A stretch of DNA of 64,000 nucleotides, taken from contig AP017308.1 of NCBI GenBank assembly GCA_001548435.1, positions 5,527,030 through 5,591,029 on the forward strand, in the 5' to 3' direction. Made by a program: the position numbers and the translations under genes. Position 1 is the stretch's first letter; every line of letters starts with the position of its first letter. Positions 55,105-64,000 of this stretch are shown one piece after another. The notes under the pieces were generated by a model. That model searched no databases. It had not been told where the DNA came from and saw nothing but the letters and a program-made list of their open reading frames with translations. The stretch is from Leptolyngbya sp. NIES-3755 (GTDB lineage: Bacteria; Cyanobacteriota; Cyanobacteriia; Leptolyngbyales; Leptolyngbyaceae).

Positions 55105-56142
55105 ATGGAAAAACCGCTCTTTCTTCGCAATCTTTGGTATTACGCGATTCCTGGAGGACAACTGAAACCAGGACAAACGATCGCGAAAATTCTCTTAAAT
55201 GAACCGATTTTATTTGGCAAAACTCGATCGGGTAAAGTGTTCGCCCTTCGAGATATTTGCCCACATCGTGCTGTTCCTCTAAGCTGTGGACGATTCGATG
55301 GCACTGAAGTGGAATGTGCCTATCATGGTTGGCGGTTTGATCAAGCTGGACAATGTACGACGATTCCAGCTTTGACTGAGGATCAGGAACTCGATTTTTC
55401 TCGGTTTCGAGTGCGATCGTATCCCGTGCGCGAGCTTCAAGGAAACATTTGGATCTTCATGGGCGAGGATGAGAAATCACTGCCTGAAGATGAGCCGCCT
55501 AGCGTTCCAGGATTTGACGATCGTGCTTATCAAGCTGTGGTCGTGATGAATTTTCCCGCATATCTCGATCATGCGGTGACGGGATTAATGGACCCGGCAC
55601 ACGTTCCATTTGTTCACCGATCGTGGTGGTGGCGGGCTGATCCGAACTTGGAAGAAGAAGTAAAAACCTTTGATCCATCGCTATTCGGGTTCACGATGCG
55701 GCGACACAAATTAGAGCGATCGACGTTTCTCTACGATTTAGTCGGTGGCGATCCAGAAGTCGAGATTTCTTTTCAGCTTCCCGGTGTCCGATTCGAGCAA
55801 GTGATTACGAGACAGCATCGGGTTTGTAATTTAACGACGATGACTCCGCTTTCTGATACCGAAACAGAAGTGACGACGCTATTTTATTCAACAATTCCTT
55901 GGTTCAATGTGTTGAAGCCGTTTCTTGTTCCTGCGACTCGAACTTTTTTGAATCAAGATCGGGAAATGGTGATCAAACAGCAAATTGGGCTGAAATATAA
56001 TCCGGGTTTAATGTTGATCAAAGATGCCGATACTCAGGCGCGATGGTATTACCAATTGAAGGCGGAATTTCTGCGATCGCAAATGGAACATCGATCGTTT
56101 GTAAATCCGGTGAAAGAACAAACGCTTCGATGGCGCAGTTAG
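55105..56142 (+). CDS. Rieske-type oxygenase, pheophorbide a oxygenase/PAO-like family
   Basis: The 345-residue protein has a Rieske [2Fe-2S] domain with C52-P-H54 and C71-A-Y-H74 (AYHGWRFDQAG), then a mononuclear-iron region YLDHAVTGLMDPAHVPFVHRSWWWR. This matches the plant and cyanobacterial PAO/TIC55 group, which act on pigments or related substrates. No C-terminal membrane helix is clear. It starts 3 bases after the LPS permease gene, so it may be in that operon, an unusual pairing. Confidence 0.9.
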   Translation: MEKPLFLRNLWYYAIPGGQLKPGQTIAKILLNEPILFGKTRSGKVFALRDICPHRAVPLSCGRFDGTEVECAYHGWRFDQAGQCTTIPALTEDQELDFSRFRVRSYPVRELQGNIWIFMGEDEKSLPEDEPPSVPGFDDRAYQAVVVMNFPAYLDHAVTGLMDPAHVPFVHRSWWWRADPNLEEEVKTFDPSLFGFTMRRHKLERSTFLYDLVGGDPEVEISFQLPGVRFEQVITRQHRVCNLTTMTPLSDTETEVTTLFYSTIPWFNVLKPFLVPATRTFLNQDREMVIKQQIGLKYNPGLMLIKDADTQARWYYQLKAEFLRSQMEHRSFVNPVKEQTLRWRS

Positions 56143-56231
56143 CCTAGAGATGAAATATTCGATCGCGAGATAGATTCGCTTAAACAGTGTGATCCGATAC
56201 GATTCGTCGTGTTGTTCCATGTATCACCGCA

Positions 56232-56969
56232 ATGATCGTTAATGCAACCCAAAACGGTTGGCAAGTCATTTACCATCGTGCCCATGCTCTTCTTGCGGCT
56301 CAAATCGCTGGACAATGGCGCAGACAAGATGCTCCTCCTCGTTTGTATGAAACAGTCGCGGCAATCTCTCACCATGACGACTTAGAGCGTGAATGGGAAG
56401 AGAATAACTTAAACAAAGCAGGCGCACCGAAAGACTTTACACAAGATACGGATCAAGAAACGGACTATCACAGCTTAAGAAAGCACATTGAAGGTTCGCT
56501 CTATCGCGGTCGCTGGGTCGCATTGTTAGTTTCGATTCACTTGTATCGCTTGAATTCAGCGAAGAGTGGAACGCCTGGAGCAGATGAATTTTTGCAAGAG
56601 CAGTTAGAAAATCAGAAGCGGTGGCGCGAAGATTTAGGCATTTCGGAAGAAGAAGCGATGCAAGCTTATGACTTTTTGCAATGGTGCGATCGCTGTTCTT
56701 TGATCCTTTGCCAGCAAGAACTTCCAGCCGATGAACGTCGCTTAGAAATTAGCAAAGCTCACGATGGTCAAGACTATGACATCAAACAGCTTGAAAACGG
56801 ATTAGTAACAGTTACACCCTGGTGTTTTCAAGATGACAAATTCACCGTAAATGTCGAGACAACAGTGCTAACTCAAGTCAAATTTGAGAGCAATGCTGAA
56901 CTCACAGAAGCACTCAAGAATGCACCCCGTAAGCTTTTAGAATGGACGTTTGTAAAAGATGCCGCCTGA
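56232..56969 (+). CDS. DUF3891-family protein
   Basis: The 245-residue soluble protein has the DUF3891 pattern: QVIYHRAHALLAAQIAGQWR near the start, then AISHHDDLEREW, SIHLYRLN and FLQWCDRCSLILCQQELP. HHDD and the other His/Asp residues suggest an HD-like metal site, which fits a phosphohydrolase but is not shown. It overlaps the GAF gene by 11 bases. Confidence 0.87.
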   Translation: MIVNATQNGWQVIYHRAHALLAAQIAGQWRRQDAPPRLYETVAAISHHDDLEREWEENNLNKAGAPKDFTQDTDQETDYHSLRKHIEGSLYRGRWVALLVSIHLYRLNSAKSGTPGADEFLQEQLENQKRWREDLGISEEEAMQAYDFLQWCDRCSLILCQQELPADERRLEISKAHDGQDYDIKQLENGLVTVTPWCFQDDKFTVNVETTVLTQVKFESNAELTEALKNAPRKLLEWTFVKDAA

Positions 56970-57486
56970 GATTGCTGAACTATTAGAAACTGGATCGGCT
57001 CATGCACTTCCTGAATTGATGAGCGCGATCGCCGAATATTTGAAGTGCGATCGCTGTTTCCTCTATTTGCGTGATCCAAGTACTAAACTGGGTCGAGTTC
57101 CATTTTGCTGGACTCGCAATGATGATGTTCCAACTGTTTACGACGAAGATTGGAAGCCTGAACCAGAATCATTGCCCGCTGAAGATCCAATGTTTGCGGC
57201 GGCACTCGCAACTAAGCCTTCGATCTTTGTTGAAGATGTGACGACTGCGGGTTCTGACGTTTTGAATGCAGAATTTGAGCGGGAGAACTTTGGACATCGA
57301 GCATTGATCCACGGGCATCTTTGTCAGGCAAATCAGCTTTGGGGCGTACTACAGCCTTGCATGATGAATCAGCCGAGACAGTGGAGCGACGAAGAACGAT
57401 CGACATTCAACCAAATTACAGAGAAGATTACGCCGATCGTTGTCCACTATATCGAACAGCAAGCGAAAAATCCCCCACAAGAATGA
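56959..57486 (+). CDS. GAF-domain protein
   Basis: The 175-residue protein is mainly a GAF domain (LPELMSAIAEYLKCDRCFLYLRDPSTKLGRVPFCW, then GHRALIHGHLCQANQLWGVLQPCMMNQPRQWSDEE). No phytochrome-type Cys for a bilin is obvious in the usual place, so it may bind a small ligand or only support protein contacts. It is translationally coupled to DUF3891 and followed by a sensor gene, perhaps as one pathway. Confidence 0.83.
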   Translation: MPPEIAELLETGSAHALPELMSAIAEYLKCDRCFLYLRDPSTKLGRVPFCWTRNDDVPTVYDEDWKPEPESLPAEDPMFAAALATKPSIFVEDVTTAGSDVLNAEFERENFGHRALIHGHLCQANQLWGVLQPCMMNQPRQWSDEERSTFNQITEKITPIVVHYIEQQAKNPPQE

Positions 57487-57561
57487 GGCACAGAGTACCA
57501 ATAGTCGTGTTTATTACATTTGATAATGTTGCCTCACTTTGCCTATCTGTAGGTGGATTGC

Positions 57562-58671
57562 ATGAACCACTCCCCTTTCACACGTTCCCGCACTGTCGAT
57601 CGCATTCTTGTGGTTGATGACACACCCGATAACTGTTTGCTAATTCAGGCAATTTTGCAGGATGAAGGCTATCAGGTTGAACTCGCGGATAGTGGCAAAG
57701 AAGCATTACGGACGATTGAACAGTCGCCACCGGATTTGGTGTTGCTGGATGTCATGATGCCGGGAATGGACGGTTATGAGGTGACTCGGCGAATTCGCGC
57801 CAATCCTTCACTGCCGTTTATGCCGATTTTGCTCACGACTGCGTATGATCAGCCGAGTGTCGCTCAAGGCTTAGATACGGGTGCAGATGATTTTATTCGG
57901 AAGCCTGTTCATTTTGATGAGTTGTTGGCGCGAGTTCGAGCATTGTTGCGTCTGAAGCACAGTGTGGATGAGCGCGATCAGATTGCTCGTCAGCGTGAGG
58001 ACTTTGTTTCTCGATTAACGCATGACTTGAGAACGCCATTAGTTGCTGCCGATCGCATGTTAAATCTGATGTCTCAAGGGGCATTGGGTGAACTCTCCGA
58101 TGATGTGCAAGATGCGATCGCAACGATGATTCGCAGTAATGCTAACTTGCTGACCATGGTGAATACCTTGTTAGAGGTGTATCGCTACGAAGCAGGGCGG
58201 AAAACATTAGTCTTTTCTCCGGTGAACTTAGCGGAACTGGCTCAGGAAGTTGTGAAAGAACTTTCACCTTTAGCGATCGATAAAAATCTCAATTTAAATT
58301 TGGAGTTGAATGAAGGGGAAGATTACATCGCAAAAGGCGATCGATTAGAGCTTTATCGAGTGATGACTAATTTAGTTGGAAACGCGATTAAATTTACCGA
58401 TGAAGGCTCTGTTACCGTTCGATTAATTCGAGTTGATACGGGCTTGGTTCCTGCAATTAAGTTAGAAGTTCAAGATACCGGACCTGGAATTTCAGATAGC
58501 GATCGAGCGACTTTATTTGAGAGCTTTATTCCAGGTAAACACAAGCGATCGGGTAGCGGTTTAGGACTGCATTTGACTCGTCGAATTGTGGAAGCTCACA
58601 ACGGTCGCATCAATCTCACAACGGAAGTCGGTAAAGGCAGTACGTTTACTGTTTATTTGCCAACTCACTAA
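57562..58671 (+). CDS. Response regulator/histidine kinase hybrid
   Basis: The 369-residue cytosolic protein has an N-terminal receiver (about 14-130) with D63 as phosphorylation site (DLVLLDVMMPGMDGYE) and Lys in IRKPVHF, then HisKA (His in FVSRLTHDLRTPLVAADRML) and an HATPase domain (NLVGNAIKFTDEG, DTGPGISDSDRATLFESF, GSGLGLHLTRRIVEAHNG). The REC-HK order, lacking a sensor, fits an intermediate in a phosphorelay. ATG at 57562 has TAGGTGG upstream. Its stop overlaps that of the convergent GT39 gene. Confidence 0.92.
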   Translation: MNHSPFTRSRTVDRILVVDDTPDNCLLIQAILQDEGYQVELADSGKEALRTIEQSPPDLVLLDVMMPGMDGYEVTRRIRANPSLPFMPILLTTAYDQPSVAQGLDTGADDFIRKPVHFDELLARVRALLRLKHSVDERDQIARQREDFVSRLTHDLRTPLVAADRMLNLMSQGALGELSDDVQDAIATMIRSNANLLTMVNTLLEVYRYEAGRKTLVFSPVNLAELAQEVVKELSPLAIDKNLNLNLELNEGEDYIAKGDRLELYRVMTNLVGNAIKFTDEGSVTVRLIRVDTGLVPAIKLEVQDTGPGISDSDRATLFESFIPGKHKRSGSGLGLHLTRRIVEAHNGRINLTTEVGKGSTFTVYLPTH

Positions 58672-60320
58672 GACGATCGCGATCCACGTTTTGCCAAAAC
58701 CCAGCCTTCAAAAATATCTTCTATCTGATAGTTAAGGTCAGGCATTTTGGCAAGATTTGGATCGATCCAGGCATATTCTGTATTCGGCAAAATCTTGGGA
58801 TTCCCGATATATTGACCGATTTTTGGAGTGTAGAAATTCAGTAACAAATAACGTTTACGATCGTCACGACTCATCAACTCTTCATTCACAATAAAACTCA
58901 CAGGCTGAGCTTTCAGAATTGCCTGAATGGTTGGCATTTGAATAAATCGTTTGAGTTGCGGATCGTAGTCTCCCCACAATCCAGTCACGTGCAAAGTCGC
59001 GATCGCAAACCAAGAAGTCAGCAACCAAGCCGCAGTCCAAAATTTCGCAGATTGAGCAAGAGAGATTCGATTGCGTAACACCCAAATCACAGGCAAGCTA
59101 AACCAGCCTAATCCAACCGTTAAGACCACAAGCGCGATCGATAAAAGCGTTTCACCTCGTAACGAATCTCCAATTAGTTCAGCCACTCTCACCCGCTGAT
59201 TGACGATCGCCAGAAAAAACATTGCGATCGCACCCATCAAAAGATTCAACCCGATGAAAAATCCGGCTCGCTTACGATTCTTATATAAATATTCGAGATG
59301 AGAAAGTGCGATCGCTGCAAGTAATCCTGCAAACGGCATTAATTGAAGTGGATAATAATGCGTTCGCGTTCCAAAAATACTTAATTCAACAAATAAGACA
59401 ACTGGAAAACCAATGAGTAAGAAACGTCTTTGAGTTGATTTTAATAACGATCGAATCTCTGGATTGCGAAATGCTAACCACAATCCACCTAGTGAAAAGA
59501 AGATCCAAGGAAATCCATTTGCAGGAATATTCCAGAAATAATAAAACTGATTCGCACCTTGATACGTTTGTCCACCGAGATGAAATAGTTTTCCAAACAG
59601 TTCTTGAAGTCGATAAGCTCCATCTCTTTCAACCGCTGCCCAAAGCCATCCGATCGGTAACATCAATCCCGTTGTTAGTCCTACATATAACCAAGGATCG
59701 AGTAAATGACGATGGCGGCGATGTTGAGCGATTAGATAAGGTAATAGTGCGATCGCTGCGGGAATGATCATGAATCCTTTAATCATGAACCCCCAACCAA
59801 ACATCGAACCCGCCACAAATCGCCAAGGTCGGACAGACGATTCAGCCAGCAACAACGCCCAGATTGCAATCAATTCGACACAAACAAGCGCCATATCTTG
59901 AGTTGCTAATCGTCCGTATTGTGCGACTAACGGAATCACACTAAAGATCGCCGCTCCCATCCAAGCCATTCGCGGAGTCGTCAGCCGAACCCCGATCACA
60001 TAAGTCAACAGAACACTCAAAATAAACGCGATCGCACTCGGTAATCGAGCAGAATCTTCACCGATTCCAAACAGTAAAAACGATCCTGCAATCAGCCATT
60101 GAATTCCAATTGTTCGATCGAATACGGGTGTTCCTCCGCCCCATTGCGGCGTGATCCAATCCCCAGTGCTGAGAATCGTTTTCGCCTGAGCCGCATAGAT
60201 CCCTTCATCATGAGCCATCAAACTCTGCTGAGAGTTGCGAATCAATACGATCGGCAACGCCCACAATAACAATGTGAAATACGGGAGAAATCGCTTCCAG
60301 TTCACAGCACTTCCTTCCAT
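58668..60320 (-). CDS. GT39/ArnT-type membrane glycosyltransferase
   Basis: The 550-residue protein has an N-terminal catalytic loop (AHDEGIYAAQAKTILSTGDWITPQWGGGTPVFDRTIGIQWL) and about ten membrane helices, the GT-C fold of ArnT/PMT enzymes. These use polyprenyl-phosphate sugars to modify lipid A or proteins. The Asp-Glu after the first helix is the expected active-site pair. The acceptor is unknown. It is on the minus strand, 14 bases downstream of the MBL gene. Confidence 0.9.
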   Translation of the reverse strand: MEGSAVNWKRFLPYFTLLLWALPIVLIRNSQQSLMAHDEGIYAAQAKTILSTGDWITPQWGGGTPVFDRTIGIQWLIAGSFLLFGIGEDSARLPSAIAFILSVLLTYVIGVRLTTPRMAWMGAAIFSVIPLVAQYGRLATQDMALVCVELIAIWALLLAESSVRPWRFVAGSMFGWGFMIKGFMIIPAAIALLPYLIAQHRRHRHLLDPWLYVGLTTGLMLPIGWLWAAVERDGAYRLQELFGKLFHLGGQTYQGANQFYYFWNIPANGFPWIFFSLGGLWLAFRNPEIRSLLKSTQRRFLLIGFPVVLFVELSIFGTRTHYYPLQLMPFAGLLAAIALSHLEYLYKNRKRAGFFIGLNLLMGAIAMFFLAIVNQRVRVAELIGDSLRGETLLSIALVVLTVGLGWFSLPVIWVLRNRISLAQSAKFWTAAWLLTSWFAIATLHVTGLWGDYDPQLKRFIQMPTIQAILKAQPVSFIVNEELMSRDDRKRYLLLNFYTPKIGQYIGNPKILPNTEYAWIDPNLAKMPDLNYQIEDIFEGWVLAKRGSRSS

Positions 60321-60334
60321 TCAGTGCAAGGATT

Positions 60335-61057
60335 CTATCCTAGATTCAGCGGTTCAGCTTTTAGACAAGTTTCTAGATCGAGTTGTGCCAATTTGGAATA
60401 AGCGTTGTCGATCGCGAATTTCCCTCGCAATAATCCCGAACTCGCTCCCGGACAAATAAATCGCAATGTTTCTGGATCGAACATTTCTAGAAGCTTGCGA
60501 ACATGACGAATTTGGCGATTCCAGTGAAATGTTTTTGCAGTTCTAAGCGGAACAGGATCACCTTGATTATTTGGGATTAAATGCCGTCCAGTAAACAGAA
60601 TCCCACCGCAAGCAGAGGAGTACACACAAGTTGATCCCGGTGAATGTCCCGAAGTCCAGATCACTCGAATTTCTGAATTGATCTCAAGACTGTCCTGAAA
60701 CGCAGTAACTTTTACATTCGGCAGCAAATACGCCTCTTGTTCCTGCACAATCACCTCACAGCCAAACGTCTCTTGAAATTCCCGCACCTTTCCCATTCCG
60801 CCACGATGCGTGATGATGAGTTTCCGAACCCCGCCTTGGGAATCGAGAAACGATCGAGTATTTTCATCCCACGCTGGCGAATCAATGACCAAATTTCCAT
60901 CTTTTTCTACAATGAGATAGGATGTACCACCGAGCGTATCCCGATTGGGTGGAAACGCAAAGATCGGTGTAATGCCAGGACAAACTTCTTCCGAAAACAC
61001 GGGGCGTGGCGGTTTCGGCGTTCGGGACTGCGGCGGGATTGAAGATTCTGGTGGCAC
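60335..61057 (-). CDS. MBL-fold protein with degenerate metal site
   Basis: The 240-residue protein has a metallo-beta-lactamase fold (LGGTSYLIVEKDGNLVIDSPAWDENTRSFLDSQGGVRKLIITHRGGMGKV). The HxHxDH motif is replaced by HRGGMG. GHSPGST keeps one His, and the usual Asp ligand reads TGRHL. So zinc binding is probably lost or altered. Similar proteins of this type occur in cyanobacteria and plants. The C-terminus continues to residue 240 without a second domain. It is divergent from the S2P homologue. Confidence 0.85.
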   Translation of the reverse strand: MPPESSIPPQSRTPKPPRPVFSEEVCPGITPIFAFPPNRDTLGGTSYLIVEKDGNLVIDSPAWDENTRSFLDSQGGVRKLIITHRGGMGKVREFQETFGCEVIVQEQEAYLLPNVKVTAFQDSLEINSEIRVIWTSGHSPGSTCVYSSACGGILFTGRHLIPNNQGDPVPLRTAKTFHWNRQIRHVRKLLEMFDPETLRFICPGASSGLLRGKFAIDNAYSKLAQLDLETCLKAEPLNLG

Positions 61058-61161
61058 AAGCTTCTCGATCGGTCAAACTAAAGAATACGGCAATTCTGCC
61101 TTCGTTAGATTGTGCCAGATCGAATGGCTTCCTTCTATGCTCTCTGCCCCATCCTTTGGAC

Positions 61162-62625
61162 ATGATTTGGCTTTTGCTTCTCGGATTAATCACATACCTG
61201 TTCATCACGCAGTGGGTCGCCAGTCTCACCCGAACCCCAGTTTGGTTATTGTGGCTGGTGGCGATGCTGCCTGTGTTTGTCATGGTCGTGTGGACGATCG
61301 TATTCCGAGGACAAACGATGCCGACCCAATACTCGATCGTGCTCTTCGCTGGATGCTTGGTGCTGTATCTCTACCTGATTCAGCGTGGACGAATTGCTCG
61401 ATCGGCAATGGACACTGAGCCACCCGTCCCTTCAGAGCCGACCCCTGAGATTCAACCGCCTAATCTAGCGAGTTTGCGACCCCTCAATCCTGCCGAAGAA
61501 ACGAGTTTACAAACCTGCTTTCCTTGGTCAGTATTCTATTTGCGGCATTTGGAGTATCACCCGCAAGGAGTGGTCTGTCGAGGTCAGTTGCGGACGGCTC
61601 CAGATGTGGCTTATCGAACAGTGCGAGAAAATGTTGAGGCGCAATTTGGCGATCGCTTTGATGTAATTTTTCAGGAGTATCATCCTGGAGAACCGTTTTT
61701 TGAATTGGTGCTGAATCCAGCAGCGACGATCGAGGGAAGAAATCCGCAGGTTTTGATTCGTCCTGGATCTGCGATCGTTCTAGCGCTTTTGACGTTCTTT
61801 ACAACGAATTGGGCGGGCTTACAAGTCGTTGGACGAGTTCCGACGATCGACGCTTTGATGGAAAATGGACTTCCTTATTCAATTCCCATTTTGTTCTTTT
61901 TTGCAGCTCGAAGTTTTGGACAATTCATCACCGCTCGAAAGTACAAAATTGCGATTACGCTGCCGTGTTTTGTGCCGATTATTCCGCTGCCGTTTTTCCC
62001 AGTTGGGACGATCGGCGCGTTCACTCAGTTGAAATCACGGATTCCCGATCGTAAAGCGCTTTTCGATATTGGCTTGGTTGGCGCATTTTTGGGATTGACG
62101 ATCAGTATTCCAATCCTCGCTTGGGGATTGGTACAGTCGAGCGTAGTGGCGTTACCGAGTCAAGGCGGACTCTTCAACTTTCAGGCACTTGATCCAAGAT
62201 TTTCGATTCTGTTAGCGATTTTTGGCAAGTTAGCGATCGGGCGTGAGTTGACTCCTGATGCTGCGATCCGATTACATCCAACTGCGATCGCGGGTTGGGT
62301 TGGGGTCTTATTTACAGCGTTTAATTTAATGCCGATCGGTCAATTAGATGGCGGTCGCATGATTCACGCAGTCTTTGGGCGAAGAATCGGAGCCAGAATC
62401 GGACGAATTTCGCGATTTTTACTTTTGGGATTTGCGATCGTATATCCGCATTTATTACTCTGGGCATTTTTATTACTATTATTGCCAGCATTGAATGAAC
62501 CGACATTGAATGATGTGCTTGAAGTTGATTCATTCCGCGATATTGTGGGGTTGATGGCGTTGGTAATTCTGATTATTCTTGTGTTGCCTGCTCCGAAGTT
62601 TTTAACGACTGCCTTGGGAATGTAA
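61162..62625 (+). CDS. Site-2-protease-like (M50) membrane protein without HExxH
   Basis: The 487-residue protein has N-terminal helices (about 1-75), a soluble domain (about 115-190; PWSVFYLRHLEYHPQGVVCRGQL) and a C-terminal membrane core. Where M50 peptidases have HExxH, this one reads RSFGQ (250-254, in AARSFGQFITARKYKI). The second motif survives as NLMPIGQLDGGR (about 396-407). It resembles plant EGY3, an inactive S2P relative, and is likely noncatalytic. ATG at 61162 is chosen; the frame opens at 61006. It is followed by the DUF815 gene with no gap. Confidence 0.88.
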   Translation: MIWLLLLGLITYLFITQWVASLTRTPVWLLWLVAMLPVFVMVVWTIVFRGQTMPTQYSIVLFAGCLVLYLYLIQRGRIARSAMDTEPPVPSEPTPEIQPPNLASLRPLNPAEETSLQTCFPWSVFYLRHLEYHPQGVVCRGQLRTAPDVAYRTVRENVEAQFGDRFDVIFQEYHPGEPFFELVLNPAATIEGRNPQVLIRPGSAIVLALLTFFTTNWAGLQVVGRVPTIDALMENGLPYSIPILFFFAARSFGQFITARKYKIAITLPCFVPIIPLPFFPVGTIGAFTQLKSRIPDRKALFDIGLVGAFLGLTISIPILAWGLVQSSVVALPSQGGLFNFQALDPRFSILLAIFGKLAIGRELTPDAAIRLHPTAIAGWVGVLFTAFNLMPIGQLDGGRMIHAVFGRRIGARIGRISRFLLLGFAIVYPHLLLWAFLLLLLPALNEPTLNDVLEVDSFRDIVGLMALVILIILVLPAPKFLTTALGM

Positions 62626-63876
62626 ATGGACGGAAAAGCGCTTTGTCGATCTGCTTTATCGCTGTTGATTTATCGTGATGTGCTGAATGATGAAATTGCA
62701 CGATCGTTTCTCACGGTTTTACAGAATCTCGATCGTCCTGAAATTGCGATCGCATCCTACAGCGAATGGTTTTCAGGATTAGCAAAACTCCGTCAGGGTT
62801 GGCGCGACTATCTATTAACAAGAATTCTGTCTTCAGAAAATTCATTTACTCAACAAATTCATCAAGGCAATATTCCAACCGAATTAATAGAAGCCGTTAA
62901 GCATGATCTAAGAATTCTGCAACAAATTTATCAATGTGGAAGCCAACAGATTCGCGAATTACTGAATCAAAACACTGTTACTTGGTGCGACCATATTGAT
63001 AATCAAAAAAGTGACTCAAGACAACTCGAAATCCAGCAAATTCAGAAACAGTTAGAATCACTTGAAGATTGGTCGATCGCACTTCCAGATCTAATCAATT
63101 TCTACCGTCGATTTGGAACAGGCATTTTTGCAGAATATCGTGCATTTCGTTGGCAGAATGGGGGCTTGAATGCGATCGCAACTCCTGATCCAATCCAAAC
63201 CGATGCGCTCGTCGGCTACGAAACTCAGCGCGATACGTTGCTAAAAAATACTGAATTCATACTCGCTGGCTTGCCTGCGCTCCACATTTTGCTTTACGGA
63301 AGTCGCGGCTCAGGAAAATCATCGCTCGTCAAATCACTGCTTGGAAAATATGAAAATTTGCGTTTAATCGAGGTCCCAAAATCAGAATTAAATGCGTTAC
63401 CTGCGATCGTAGAACAGTTGCGAAATCTACCTCAGAAATTCGTGATTTTCGTGGATGACTTGTCTTTTGAAGAGGATGACGATGCCTACAAAGCGCTAAA
63501 GGTCGTTCTGGAAGGCAATTTAACCGCACGACCGCCAAACGTTGTCGTCTATGCCACCTCAAATCGACGGCACTTAATTCGAGAATTTTTTGACGATCGC
63601 CCGCGTCCCCGTGATGCTGATGAAGTTCACCATTGGGACACCGTACAAGAGAAATTATCGTTTAGCGATCGCTTCGGTTTAACCCTAACTTTCGAGCCTG
63701 CCGACCAACCGACTTATCTCAAAATCGTTCACCATTTAGCCGATCAAGCTCAGATCGACCTCGATTCCAAAGATTTAGAATTTCGAGCATTACAATGGGC
63801 AACTCGGCATAATGGTCGATCGGGCAGAACAGCACGCCAATTTATCGACTTTCTCAAAGCTGAACTTCTTTCCTAA
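62626..63876 (+). CDS. DUF815-family ATPase
   Basis: The 416-residue protein has a helical N-terminal half and an AAA-like ATPase at about residues 185-415: [21 protein letters not shown], Walker [15 protein letters not shown], Walker [16 protein letters not shown] and [17 protein letters not shown]. It matches DUF815, an ATPase family without a clear role. It follows the S2P-like gene directly and overlaps the start of the thioesterase gene (TAATG). Confidence 0.9.
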   Translation: MDGKALCRSALSLLIYRDVLNDEIARSFLTVLQNLDRPEIAIASYSEWFSGLAKLRQGWRDYLLTRILSSENSFTQQIHQGNIPTELIEAVKHDLRILQQIYQCGSQQIRELLNQNTVTWCDHIDNQKSDSRQLEIQQIQKQLESLEDWSIALPDLINFYRRFGTGIFAEYRAFRWQNGGLNAIATPDPIQTDALVGYETQRDTLLKNTEFILAGLPALHILLYGSRGSGKSSLVKSLLGKYENLRLIEVPKSELNALPAIVEQLRNLPQKFVIFVDDLSFEEDDDAYKALKVVLEGNLTARPPNVVVYATSNRRHLIREFFDDRPRPRDADEVHHWDTVQEKLSFSDRFGLTLTFEPADQPTYLKIVHHLADQAQIDLDSKDLEFRALQWATRHNGRSGRTARQFIDFLKAELLS

Positions 63877-64000
63877 TGGCATTTATTTATTCTCGATCGA
63901 TTCACTTCTCCGATACCGATGCAGCCGGGGTCGTTTATTTCGCCAACGTTCTCAGGTTCTGCCACGATGCCTATGAAGCCTCTCTAGTCGCCCGTGGAAT
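63876..64000 (+). CDS. Hotdog thioesterase, YbgC/DHNA-CoA type, 3' part beyond window
   Basis: The first 41 codons read [20 protein letters not shown], then [33 protein letters not shown] is the 4-hydroxybenzoyl-CoA-thioesterase signature with the catalytic Asp. In cyanobacteria this type cleaves 1,4-dihydroxy-2-naphthoyl-CoA in phylloquinone synthesis, but only part is seen. Its ATG overlaps the DUF815 stop by one base, so the genes are coupled. Confidence 0.85.
   Translation, partial: MAFIYSRSIHFSDTDAAGVVYFANVLRFCHDAYEASLVARG

Overview
This 64-kb window is chromosomal DNA from a cyanobacterium. The evidence is a complete phycocyanin rod operon (cpcBACDEF with three cpcG genes), an ndhD gene, a sigG/anti-sigma pair, a thylakoid-type Rieske oxygenase, a naphthoyl-CoA-type thioesterase, and a very high density of CGATCG/GCGATCGC (HIP1-like) words almost everywhere. 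Three tandem cpcG genes, MITE-like elements and many Uma2/DUF6887/DUF6888 genes suggest a filamentous, non-heterocystous lineage such as Leptolyngbyaceae. That placement is an inference; the sequence alone does not fix the genus.

Layout. 1-935: the 5' part of serS (minus). 1-8.5 kb: the phycobilisome rod operon, with a structured leader, hairpins after cpcA and after cpcC, and a ~208-bp MITE between cpcG1 and cpcG2. 8.5-12.3 kb: a GNAT acetyltransferase, a DUF6888/DUF6887 pair, a Uma2 protein and a three-gene OpuC-type ABC importer. 12.5-18.4 kb: a MASE1 histidine kinase, a probable pseudokinase with a secreted tail, a second MITE-like inverted repeat, a RecB/Cas4-like nuclease and a DUF2811 gene. 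18.48-18.86 kb: an intergenic cluster of DnaA-box-like nonamers, a good candidate for a replication origin. 19-36.4 kb: mostly housekeeping (terC, ndk, speA, a compact PBP4-type peptidase, a sensor kinase, alaS, a small operon ending in a bioF-like gene and a DUF938 methyltransferase, ileS). 36.4-42 kb: an accessory patch holding a second DUF6888/DUF6887 pair, a TerB-like membrane protein whose start lies in the right end of an intact IS200/IS605-type tnpB element, IS5-family transposase debris, and an ndhD gene of different composition.

42-64 kb: cell-envelope and signalling genes. These are an AAA-less M41 (FtsH-like) peptidase, a VanY-type carboxypeptidase, an XapX protein, a PQQ-type sugar dehydrogenase lipoprotein, NUDIX, an L,D-transpeptidase, sigG with its anti-sigma gene, a TPR protein, lptA-lptB-lptF/G (lipopolysaccharide export) followed at once by a Rieske oxygenase, DUF3891 and GAF proteins, a response-regulator/kinase hybrid, a GT39-type glycosyltransferase, an MBL-fold protein with a degenerate metal site, a site-2-protease homologue lacking HExxH, a DUF815-type ATPase and the start of a hotdog thioesterase.

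Functional themes. The cpc operon supplies the phycocyanin subunits, their alpha-chain lyase and rod/rod-core linkers, and its hairpins probably set the excess of CpcB/CpcA over linkers. Several neighbouring genes deal with the envelope (Lpt, VanY, L,D-transpeptidase, PBP4, sigG). No CRISPR array, tRNA or rRNA gene was found. No complete undescribed multi-gene system stands out; the most interesting signals are the DnaA-box cluster, the tnpB element that supplies a start site to its neighbour, and several families that have lost catalytic residues.
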